Below, one piece after another: positions 1-5,223 of a stretch of 10,507 nt of DNA. Position numbers and translations under genes: made by a program. The DNA comes from Micrococcales bacterium (lineage in GTDB: Bacteria > Actinomycetota > Actinomycetes > Actinomycetales > Dermatophilaceae): contig JAKDLQ010000069.1 of the NCBI GenBank assembly GCA_030452775.1, positions 1-10,507 on the forward strand. The letters are read 5' to 3'. How positions within the stretch are numbered: position 1 is the stretch's first letter; every line of letters begins with the position of its first letter. The notes under the pieces are model-generated. The model was not told the DNA's origin, did not search any database, and saw only the letters and a list, made by a program, of their open reading frames with translations.

Positions 1-106
1 GTTCTAGGGGCTTACCGCGGCGGGCGCGCCCCGCTCCGCCCACACACGCGCGCGGCCGGCCCCCCAGTGGCGGCGGGACGGCGGCTCGCGTGTTCGGGGG
101 CGGTGG

Positions 107-131
107 CGCCTACACAGCCGCGGCGTAGGCG
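107..131. terminator. Weak hairpin downstream of the glucose dehydrogenase-like gene
   Basis: CGCCTAC (107-113) and GTAGGCG (125-131) form a 7-bp stem around an 11-nt loop, 14 bp past the stop codon of the minus-strand gene. There is no T-run on either side, so termination is only a guess from position. The rest of 1-144 is very GC-rich and shows no gene that I can support. Confidence 0.25.
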
Positions 132-144
132 GGCTGTCGCGTCC

Positions 145-1314
145 CTACCGGAGACCGACGTCGGCACCCGGCAGCGAGAGGAGTCGGTCGGTGCTGCCGT
201 TGCTGGTCAGGATCCAGACCCGGCCATTCGCGAAGTGCACGTCGCGGATCCGGCCGTACTTCCCCTCGAGGAAGCGCTGCGGCTCACCGGCCTTGCCCTT
301 CGCTGTGAGCGGTACGCGCCAAACCGACTGGCCGCGCAGGGCAGCGAGGTACGCGGCGCCGTCTGGGCCGATCGCTAGGCCGCTCGGGGACATCTCGCTC
401 GGCCGCCACTGGGCGATCGGATCGACATAGTCCGGGTTGCCTGCCTTGCCTTCGACCACCGGCCAGCCGTAGTTGCCACCGGGTTGGATGACGTTGAGCT
501 CGTCCCACGTGTTGGCGCCGAACTCGCTCGCATACATTCGTTTGGACGCATCCCAGGCGAGTCCCTGGACGTTGCGGTGGCCGAGGCTCCAGATCCGTGA
601 GCCACCGAAGGGGTTGCCCGGAGCCGACTTGCCGTCCGGCGTGATGCGAAGGATCTTGCCGCCGAGCGAGTCCATGCTCTGGGAGAGGCTGCCGGTGCCG
701 CTGTCGCCGGTCGCCACATACAGGTACCCATCCGGGCCGAACGCGATCCGCCCGCCATTGTGGTTGCGTCCGTTGGGGATGCCGTCGAGGATGACCGTAG
801 GCTTCCCGATCGAGTCGCCGCGCCACGGCACCGCAGCCACCCGGTTGTCGGACTCGGTCGTGTAGTACGCGTAGAAGACCGGGTCGACGTCGAAGTCCGG
901 TGGGATCGCCAGTCCGAGCAGGCCGCCCTCGCCGGCCGTGCGATGGATCGGCAACGTGCCGACGACGGTCGGGCTGCCACCGGTCCCGGGCTTCGGCAGC
1001 CAGTGGACCTTGCCGGTGTTGCGCTCGCTGACGAGCGCGGAGCCGTCCGGAAGGGCCGCGATGGACCACGGGATGTCGAGGTTGTCGAGCAGGACGGTGG
1101 GTCCGGCCTGCGACGTGGTGGTGGTCCCGCTTGACGTCGGGCTGCTCATGGTCTCCGGCGACGGTGTCGTCAGCGAGCTCGGGGTCGTCGCGATGTCGGC
1201 CCTCTCGGGCGAGGGCGGTGCCGGCCACGACGAGCAGGCGGCGCTGAGCGCGAGCAGCGGTGCGACGGACGCGACCGCGAGAGCCCGGCGAAGCGATCGT
1301 GAGGTGGGCGGCAT
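145..1314 (-). CDS. Lipoprotein, PQQ-type glucose/sorbosone dehydrogenase family
   Basis: The product is 389 residues. It opens with a lipoprotein signal: basic residues at 6-10, a hydrophobic stretch at 11-26 and Cys27 after Leu-Ser-Ala-Ala. A Ser/Thr/Pro-rich linker (about 35-70) follows, then a beta-propeller of the soluble glucose/sorbosone dehydrogenase family (about 75-385). Family hallmarks are visible: the Asn-His-Asn-Gly-Gly-Arg motif with the presumed catalytic His185, Gly-His-Arg-Asn-Val-Gln-Gly with Arg247, and Asn-Tyr-Gly-Trp-Pro near 281-285. Known members oxidise sugars with PQQ outside the membrane; substrate and cofactor use here are inferred. The reading frame stays open for 97 more codons upstream, but that extension overlaps the nitronate monooxygenase remnant in another frame. 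The ATG at 1314 gives a clean lipoprotein signal and sits 6 nt after a -10-like GACAAT, so I chose it. No PQQ biosynthesis gene lies in the window. Confidence 0.88.
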   Translation of the reverse strand: MPPTSRSLRRALAVASVAPLLALSAACSSWPAPPSPERADIATTPSSLTTPSPETMSSPTSSGTTTTSQAGPTVLLDNLDIPWSIAALPDGSALVSERNTGKVHWLPKPGTGGSPTVVGTLPIHRTAGEGGLLGLAIPPDFDVDPVFYAYYTTESDNRVAAVPWRGDSIGKPTVILDGIPNGRNHNGGRIAFGPDGYLYVATGDSGTGSLSQSMDSLGGKILRITPDGKSAPGNPFGGSRIWSLGHRNVQGLAWDASKRMYASEFGANTWDELNVIQPGGNYGWPVVEGKAGNPDYVDPIAQWRPSEMSPSGLAIGPDGAAYLAALRGQSVWRVPLTAKGKAGEPQRFLEGKYGRIRDVHFANGRVWILTSNGSTDRLLSLPGADVGLR

Positions 1315-1320
1315 ACGGCC

Positions 1321-1349
1321 ATTGTCCCTCACGCAGGGATGGGGCTCAG
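1321..1349 (-). promoter_or_regulatory. Candidate promoter of the lipoprotein gene, leaderless
   Basis: Read on the minus strand, CTGAGC (1349-1344) and GACAAT (1326-1321) are separated by 17 nt, and six bases then lead to the ATG at 1314. The -10 matches TATAAT at four positions and the -35 matches TTGACA at three. The spacing puts the transcript start at or next to the A of the ATG. The -35 overlaps the stop codon of the upstream remnant. Confidence 0.45.
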
Positions 1350-1846
1350 AACGGGACTCGACGGGTAGCGTAGGTGAATGCGGTGAAACGGTCCCTCGCG
1401 GCGAGGTACTCGCGCTCGAGCTGATCCACCACCGTGGCCGTCGGATGGATCGAGCGGATCGTCTCCGGGCCCTGATCGGCCGCCCAGATGTCCTTCCACC
1501 GTCGGTGCGAGGCCTCGCCAGAGACATAGCTGCGCTCGGCCGGTGCGATGAGGTTGTCAGGGTCGAGGCCGTTGGCCCTGAGACTGGGAGGGAGCCATGA
1601 AGCATCGGTCCCGGTGATTCCCGCGCTGACGAGGATGTCTGCGGGGCCGTGATCGACGACCATCTGCTTGTCGTCGTTCTGAGCCATGCACTCGGTGGCG
1701 GCGAGGGACCGCCTCCCCATGTAGACGAGGTCGGCGCCGCCGGCCAGAGCTTCGGCGCGCTCGGCGGGGCGATCAGCGACGGTCACGGGGTAGCCGTCAG
1801 CGAGCCGGGTGTTGGACCGGTCGGTGACGAGGTTGGGCGTGCTCAC
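1346..1846 (-). pseudogene. Nitronate monooxygenase remnant, C-terminal part only
   Basis: An open frame of 166 codons from a GTG at 1846 encodes the end of a nitronate monooxygenase (2-nitropropane dioxygenase type, FMN-dependent TIM barrel). Characteristic stretches are Ala-Asp-Leu-Val-Tyr-Met-Gly (residues 38-44), Gly-Ile-Thr-Gly-Thr-Asp-Ala-Ser-Trp-Leu (77-86), Ser-Leu-Arg-Ala-Asn-Gly-Leu-Asp-Pro-Asp-Asn (88-98) and Arg-Arg-Trp-Lys-Asp-Ile-Trp-Ala-Ala (115-123). Full-length members have about 320-370 residues. The N-terminal half or more, including most of the FMN-binding barrel, is missing, and upstream codons do not resemble the family. Arg and Ser replace the expected Thr and Phe after Tyr-Met-Gly. 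I see no Shine-Dalgarno and no -10 box at the GTG. The first ~20 codons could be the gene's true N-terminus joined to its end by an in-frame internal deletion, which I cannot decide. The family call is solid; the exact upstream limit is not. Confidence 0.75.
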
Positions 1847-1909
1847 TGCTTCGGATGCCGTCCACCGGACCGTGCCACAGCGGGCTGCCTCGGTCAACGG
1901 TGGACACGT

Positions 1910-1915
1910 TAGCGT
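1910..1915 (+). promoter_or_regulatory. Candidate -10 box of the hydroxyacid dehydrogenase gene
   Basis: TAGCGT fits the actinobacterial TANNNT pattern and ends exactly 6 nt before the ATG at 1922, which suggests a leaderless transcript. No good -35 stands 16-18 nt upstream, and no Shine-Dalgarno precedes the ATG. Confidence 0.4.
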
Positions 1916-1921
1916 TCGGCC

Positions 1922-2857
1922 ATGGCCACTCGAGCACCTCTTGTTATCTCTGTCCCCGAGCCCGTGTATGCCGATGGGCTGGCCGATGTCGATGGCGTCG
2001 AGTCCGTGGTGTGGGACCTGCGCGCTCCGCATGAGCGGCAGGCCGAGTTCCGTCTGGTCGTGCCGCGATATATCTCCGTCCCGCCGGCCGAGCGGCTCCA
2101 GGGCCTGCCGGCTCTGGAAGTCGTCCAGCTGCTCACGGCCGGCTACGACAGCGTCCTGCCGGTCATGCCCGACGGAGTGACCCTGTGCAGCGGGGGCGGG
2201 ATCCACGACGCGAGCACAGCAGAGCTGGCACTCACCCTCACGCTCGCCTCACTCCGGAGCATCCCGCAGCACGTGATGGCGCAGGCGCAGGAGTCGTGGG
2301 CTCCTCAACGGATCTGGGGAGCCCTCGCAGACAAACGAGTCCTCGTCGTCGGCTACGGACGGATCGGGCACGCGATCGTGCGCCGGTTCGCTCCCTTCGA
2401 GGTGTCCCTTACCGTCGTCGCCTCCCGCGCCCGGGCCGGAGACGACCTCGTCGAGCGAGTCCACGGGATCGACGAACTGTCCGGTCTTGTTGCCTGCGCC
2501 GATGTCCTTGTCGTCATCGTGCCGCTCACCGACTCGACCCATGGCCTCGTCGACGCCGACCTGCTCGCCCGCCTGCCCGACGACGCGCTCGTGGTCAACG
2601 TCGCGCGCGGGGCGATCATCGACACGGATGCCCTCGTCCAGGCCTGCGCCACCGGGCGGATCCGGGCGGCCATCGACGTCACCGATCCCGAGCCGTTGCC
2701 ACCCGGTCACCCGCTCTGGAGGACGCCTGGGGTGCTCATCACGCCGCACGTCGGGGGAGCGACCTCGGCCATGGCGCCGCGCGCCGCCGCCTTGCTGCGT
2801 CGACAGGTCGAGGCGCTGCGCGACGGCACGCCGTTGATCAACGTCATCGAGCGCTAG
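1922..2857 (+). CDS. D-isomer-specific 2-hydroxyacid dehydrogenase
   Basis: The product is 311 residues, normal for this family, which reduces 2-oxoacids to D-2-hydroxyacids with NAD(P)H. The nucleotide-binding Gly-Tyr-Gly-Arg-Ile-Gly lies at 144-149. The catalytic triad is visible: Arg229 in Asn-Val-Ala-Arg-Gly, Glu257 in Asp-Pro-Glu-Pro, and His276 in Thr-Pro-His-Val-Gly-Gly. The substrate-binding part is formed by residues ~1-115 and the C-terminal tail. After the second Rossmann strand the sequence reads Val-Val-Ala-Ser-Arg-Ala-Arg, with no Asp, and the basic residues suggest NADPH preference, as in glyoxylate/hydroxypyruvate reductases. The real substrate cannot be read from the sequence. 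The gene is divergent from the monooxygenase remnant and stands alone; the next start is about 100 bp downstream behind its own promoter. The ATG is chosen from its leaderless -10 context. Confidence 0.9.
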   Translation: MATRAPLVISVPEPVYADGLADVDGVESVVWDLRAPHERQAEFRLVVPRYISVPPAERLQGLPALEVVQLLTAGYDSVLPVMPDGVTLCSGGGIHDASTAELALTLTLASLRSIPQHVMAQAQESWAPQRIWGALADKRVLVVGYGRIGHAIVRRFAPFEVSLTVVASRARAGDDLVERVHGIDELSGLVACADVLVVIVPLTDSTHGLVDADLLARLPDDALVVNVARGAIIDTDALVQACATGRIRAAIDVTDPEPLPPGHPLWRTPGVLITPHVGGATSAMAPRAAALLRRQVEALRDGTPLINVIER

Positions 2858-2900
2858 CCCGGGCCGCAGCCGGCTTGCCCGGTCGGCGCGGAGAGAGGCT

Positions 2901-2930
2901 CGGCAAGCTCGGCGGAATACCGTCTTGCCG
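2901..2930. repeat. Inverted repeat between the dehydrogenase and propeller genes
   Basis: CGGCAAG (2901-2907) pairs with CTTGCCG (2924-2930) over a 16-nt loop that could hold a further 3-bp stem. The right arm contains the -35 of the next gene. It may act as a weak tailless terminator for the upstream gene or as a protein site; neither is shown. Confidence 0.3.
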
Positions 2931-2953
2931 CCGTCGGCGTCATAGTGGACACT
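2925..2953 (+). promoter_or_regulatory. Candidate promoter of the propeller-MoaD-like pair, leaderless
   Basis: TTGCCG (2925-2930), a 17-nt spacer and GACACT (2948-2953) stand 6 nt before the ATG at 2960. The -35 matches TTGACA at four positions. The -10 keeps only the key A at position 2 and T at position 6. A near-palindrome, CATAGTG-GA-CACTGTG (2941-2956), covers the -10 and could be an operator. Confidence 0.4.
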
Positions 2954-2959
2954 GTGAAC

Positions 2960-4039
2960 ATGAGCGAGACCATCGTCGCGATCGGCACGCGCAAGGGACT
3001 CTGGATCGCCCGGAGCACCGACCGGCAGGCGTGGTCCCTCGAGGGCCCGCACTTCCTCATGGGCGAGGTGGCCGCGGCCGCGATCGACACCCGCGAGAGC
3101 CGCCGGTCGGTGCTCGCGGGCGTCAAGTCGTGGCACTGGGGTCCGACCGTGCAGGCGAGCGAGGACGGCGGGCGGACGTGGACCGAGAGCGCCGAGCGGT
3201 CGGTGGCCTTCCCCACAGACACCGACACGGCGCTCGAGCGGGTCTGGCAACTGACACCTGACCCTAACGACAGCGACATCGTGTGGGCGGGGGTCGAGCC
3301 GCACGCGCTGTTCCGCAGCACCGACCGCGGCGCCACCTACGAGCTCGTCCGCGGCCTCTGGGAGCACCCACACCGTCCTGCGTGGGAGCCCGGCTTCGGT
3401 GGCGGCGCCGTGCATACGATCGTCCCAGAACCCGGCGACCCGCAACGCCTCCTCGTTGCCATGAGCGCGGGAGGCGTCTACCGCTCTGCTGATGCGGGGC
3501 GCACGTGGGCGCCGAGCAATCCTGGCATCCGCGCCTACTTCATGCCCGACAACGAGTACCCGGAGTACGGCCAGTGTGTGCACAAGGTCGCCCGCGGAGT
3601 CGACGGTGAGCTCTTCGCCCAGAACCACAAGGGGGTCTATCGCTCCGACGACGGAGGGGTCACGTGGGACTCGATCGCAGCAGGTCTGCCGACCGACTTC
3701 GGCTTCGCCATCCTCGCGCATCCCCGTCGTGCAGGAACCGTCTGGAACATCCCCGTGGCCGACGACGGTGAGCGGATCCCGCCGGGAGCGCGACTGCAGG
3801 TGCAGCGCTCCGAGGACTCCGGCCGGACGTGGCGCGAGCAGTCGAAGGGGTTACCGTCCGAGAGCTACACGTGCGTGCTGCGTGACGCGGCAGCGCTCGA
3901 CACGGCCGATCCGGTCGGGCTCTATTTCGGGACACGCAACGGCGATGTCTTCGTCTCCCTCGACGAGGGAGACTTGTTTGCCCGGATCGCGACCCAGCTG
4001 CCCGACGTCCTTGTCGTGCGCGCAGCCCAACTCGACTGA
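2960..4039 (+). CDS. Cytoplasmic six-blade BNR/Asp-box propeller protein
   Basis: The product is 359 residues and has no signal peptide or membrane segment. Five clear Asp-boxes (Ser-x-Asp-x-Gly-x-Thr-Trp/Tyr) start at residues 67, 120, 176, 229 and 284, and a degenerate sixth at 333. The 49-56 residue spacing implies a six-bladed propeller. Databases often label such proteins exo-alpha-sialidase, but I see no Arg-Ile-Pro motif, and an intracellular sialidase is unlikely; the boxes indicate fold only. Conserved-looking patches outside the boxes include Lys-Ser-Trp-His-Trp-Gly (56-61), Glu-Pro-Gly-Phe-Gly-Gly-Gly (143-149) and Gln-Asn-His-Lys-Gly-Val-Tyr (221-227). The ubiquitin-fold gene 15 nt downstream is probably co-transcribed, so the two may act together. 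GTG codons at 2945 and 2954 are in frame, but the leaderless spacing and the following Ser-Glu-Thr favour the ATG. Function unknown. Confidence 0.85.
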   Translation: MSETIVAIGTRKGLWIARSTDRQAWSLEGPHFLMGEVAAAAIDTRESRRSVLAGVKSWHWGPTVQASEDGGRTWTESAERSVAFPTDTDTALERVWQLTPDPNDSDIVWAGVEPHALFRSTDRGATYELVRGLWEHPHRPAWEPGFGGGAVHTIVPEPGDPQRLLVAMSAGGVYRSADAGRTWAPSNPGIRAYFMPDNEYPEYGQCVHKVARGVDGELFAQNHKGVYRSDDGGVTWDSIAAGLPTDFGFAILAHPRRAGTVWNIPVADDGERIPPGARLQVQRSEDSGRTWREQSKGLPSESYTCVLRDAAALDTADPVGLYFGTRNGDVFVSLDEGDLFARIATQLPDVLVVRAAQLD

Positions 4040-4054
4040 GTCATAGGAGTTCGT

Positions 4055-4351
4055 ATGCCGCTCACCTCCACCCGCGTCATCCTGCCCGGCCTCCTGCGTG
4101 ACCTGGTGGGCGGCATGGCCGAGATCGAGGTCGCCGACGACACGGCCGGCCAGACGGTCGGTCAGGTCCTCGATCGCGCCTTCACGACACACCGGATCCT
4201 CGAGGGCAAGGTCCGCGACGAACGCGGCCTGATCCGCCGACACGTCAAGGTCTTCGTCAACGGCGAGGACGCGACCCGGGGTGCGGGCGCAGCGACGCCC
4301 GTGCCGGCGGGTGCGCGCATCCACATCATCAACGCCGTCTCGGGCGGCTAG
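4055..4351 (+). CDS. MoaD/ThiS-like ubiquitin-fold protein with C-terminal Gly-Gly
   Basis: The product is 98 residues, the size of a MoaD or ThiS sulfur carrier with a slightly long N-terminus. It ends Ile-Ile-Asn-Ala-Val-Ser-Gly-Gly, the tail that E1-like MoeB/ThiF enzymes adenylate and convert to a thiocarboxylate. The segment Val-Phe-Val-Asn-Gly-Glu-Asp (about residues 66-72) matches the strand-turn before the last part of the beta-grasp fold. AGGAG at 4045-4049 sits 5 nt before the ATG, so the gene has a normal internal-operon ribosome site, unlike its upstream partner. No molybdopterin or thiamin gene and no E1-like enzyme is nearby, so I do not call it moaD or thiS. Sulfur delivery or protein conjugation involving the propeller partner are both possible; neither is shown. 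The family call is good and the role is open. Confidence 0.85.
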   Translation: MPLTSTRVILPGLLRDLVGGMAEIEVADDTAGQTVGQVLDRAFTTHRILEGKVRDERGLIRRHVKVFVNGEDATRGAGAATPVPAGARIHIINAVSGG

Positions 4352-4375
4352 CGCCCCGCATCTGCTCGTGAGGGG

Positions 4376-4404
4376 CTGACAACCTGCCCGAGGAAGGGCA
4401 TGCT
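4376..4404 (+). promoter_or_regulatory. Promoter of the SixA-like gene, leaderless
   Basis: CTGACA (4376-4381) matches TTGACA at five of six positions. A 17-nt spacer leads to CATGCT (4399-4404), and six bases later comes the ATG at 4411. This is among the best promoters in the window and predicts transcription starting at the start codon. It explains why the GA-rich stretch at 4389-4398 is too far from the ATG to serve as its ribosome site. Confidence 0.6.
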
Positions 4405-4410
4405 CGTCTC

Positions 4411-4935
4411 ATGAGCAGTGCCGCGAGTGAGAAGACCCTCGTCCTCATGCGTCATGCCAAGGCCGAACAGGTCGTTGGCAAGCCCGATCACGACCGTGAG
4501 CTCTCGCCGCGTGGCCGGCGAGATGCCGCGGCGGCCGGTGCGTGGCTTCGCGAGCAGGGGCTGGTGCCTGACCTGGTCATCTGCTCCACGGCCGTGCGGA
4601 CCAGGCAGACGTGGGAGGCCGCGTGCTCGGGCGGGGCCAAGGCCGAGTTCGTCGAGTTCCGCAAGAGCGTCTACACCGGCGGCGCGGGGTCGACGCTCGA
4701 GACCGTCCGTGAGGACGCCGGTGAGATGACCACCGTCCTGGTCATCGGCCACAACCCGACGATGGCCGAGCTAGCGAGCCTGCTCGCCGACGGTGACGGG
4801 TCCTCGCCGGCGCACGAGGCGCTCGCCGATGGCTTCGCCACGAGCGGCGTGGCGGTGCTGCGTTACCAGGGAGCCTGGGAGGACCTCGAGCCAGGAAGCT
4901 GCGACCTGGACCGTTTCCACGTCAGCCGAGGCTGA
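4411..4935 (+). CDS. sixA: SixA-like histidine phosphatase
   Basis: The product is 174 residues, a short member of the histidine phosphatase (phosphoglycerate mutase-like) superfamily of the SixA type. The catalytic Leu-Met-Arg-His-Ala has Arg14 and the phospho-acceptor His15. Arg-Glu-Leu-Ser-Pro-Arg-Gly (29-35), the second arginine Arg63 in Ser-Thr-Ala-Val-Arg-Thr-Arg-Gln-Thr, and His114 in Gly-His-Asn-Pro-Thr-Met complete the phosphate pocket. Escherichia coli SixA removes phosphate from histidine phosphotransfer proteins; whether this one acts on phosphohistidine proteins or small phosphoesters cannot be told from the sequence. No signal peptide is seen, so it should be cytoplasmic. It has its own promoter, so it need not belong to the propeller operon 59 bp upstream. 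The ATG also overlaps the stop of a four-codon frame at 4400-4414, which I regard as chance. Confidence 0.88.
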   Translation: MSSAASEKTLVLMRHAKAEQVVGKPDHDRELSPRGRRDAAAAGAWLREQGLVPDLVICSTAVRTRQTWEAACSGGAKAEFVEFRKSVYTGGAGSTLETVREDAGEMTTVLVIGHNPTMAELASLLADGDGSSPAHEALADGFATSGVAVLRYQGAWEDLEPGSCDLDRFHVSRG

Positions 4936-4974
4936 CCGCCGGGACTCCCTCGCGCGGGGTCGCCCCCCAGCGGT

Positions 4975-5017
4975 GTCGAGGTAATCGGTCGCGCCGGGCC
5001 GCGAGTTCTCACCTCGA
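4975..5017. repeat. 43-bp palindrome-ended repeat, copy 1
   Basis: This is the first of two identical 43-bp copies. Its ends are complementary: TCGAGGT (4976-4982) with ACCTCGA (5011-5017). Inside, TCGCG (4989-4993) pairs with CGCGA (5000-5004) over a 6-nt loop. The copy can therefore fold as a two-stem hairpin with an internal loop. It starts 39 bp after the sixA-like stop codon. It looks like a REP-type extragenic palindrome and might stop or protect the upstream transcript. Confidence 0.85.
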
Positions 5018-5036
5018 TCGGGTGGGGTGCCTGCGG

Positions 5037-5079
5037 GTCGAGGTAATCGGTCGCGCCGGGCCGCGAGTTCTCACCTCGA
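5037..5079. repeat. 43-bp palindrome-ended repeat, copy 2
   Basis: This copy is identical to the one at 4975-5017 over all 43 bases, in the same orientation, with a 19-bp spacer between them (period 62 bp). Both copies are followed by CGGGTGGG, after 1 and 4 bases respectively, so the duplicated unit may once have been longer. No coding frame across the region resembles a protein. Confidence 0.85.
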
Positions 5080-5086
5080 ATGCCGG

Positions 5087-5111
5087 GTGGGCGAGCGGGC
5101 GTCGTGCCCAC
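5087..5111. repeat. Hairpin after the twin repeats
   Basis: GTGGGC (5087-5092) pairs with GCCCAC (5106-5111) over 13 nt. A 12-bp perfect palindrome, GCCGCCGGCGGC, follows at 5116-5127. There is no T-run. Nothing else is recognisable from here to the ilvD promoter. Confidence 0.35.
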
Positions 5112-5188
5112 GTATGCCGCCGGCGGCGCACTTGCGTAGGTGGTTGGAGGCCCGGCGCAGACGGCCAGGTCAATGGGATGAGACGGCG

Positions 5189-5217
5189 TGTCCACGCAAC
5201 GGACGCCGTCCTATGCT
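5189..5217 (+). promoter_or_regulatory. Promoter of ilvD, leaderless
   Basis: TATGCT (5212-5217) is a strong -10 and ends exactly 6 nt before the ATG at 5224. The hexamer 17 nt upstream, TGTCCA (5189-5194), matches the -35 at only three positions. The box decides the ilvD start: an in-frame GTG at 5188 would lie upstream of the predicted transcript. Confidence 0.55.
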
Positions 5218-5223
5218 GCTTGC

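Noticed and set aside
1315..1605. 97-codon upstream extension of the glucose dehydrogenase-like gene
   Set aside because: It runs in another frame over the nitronate monooxygenase remnant, is Arg/Ser-rich shadow coding, and would bury the lipoprotein signal.
2249..3721. 490-codon minus-strand frame opposite the dehydrogenase and propeller genes
   Set aside because: It has no recognisable motif and the composition of an antisense shadow; both plus-strand genes have clear family motifs.
2960..4039. Annotation as an active sialidase
   Set aside because: Asp-boxes alone define the fold. No Arg-Ile-Pro motif and no secretion signal were seen.
4353..4376. GCCCC/GGGGC hairpin after the MoaD-like gene as a terminator
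   Set aside because: It has only a 5-bp stem with a 14-nt loop, no T-run, and overlaps the -35 of the next promoter.
4400..4414. Four-codon frame Met-Leu-Val-Ser overlapping the SixA start as ATGA, with a GA-rich site in front
   Set aside because: The CTGACA/CATGCT promoter places the transcript start at 4411, so this frame would not be transcribed. CATGCT itself creates the ATG.
5188..5223. In-frame upstream GTG start for ilvD, adding 12 residues
   Set aside because: It lies upstream of the predicted transcript start set by TATGCT at 5212-5217, has no ribosome site, and the extra residues do not resemble IlvD N-termini.
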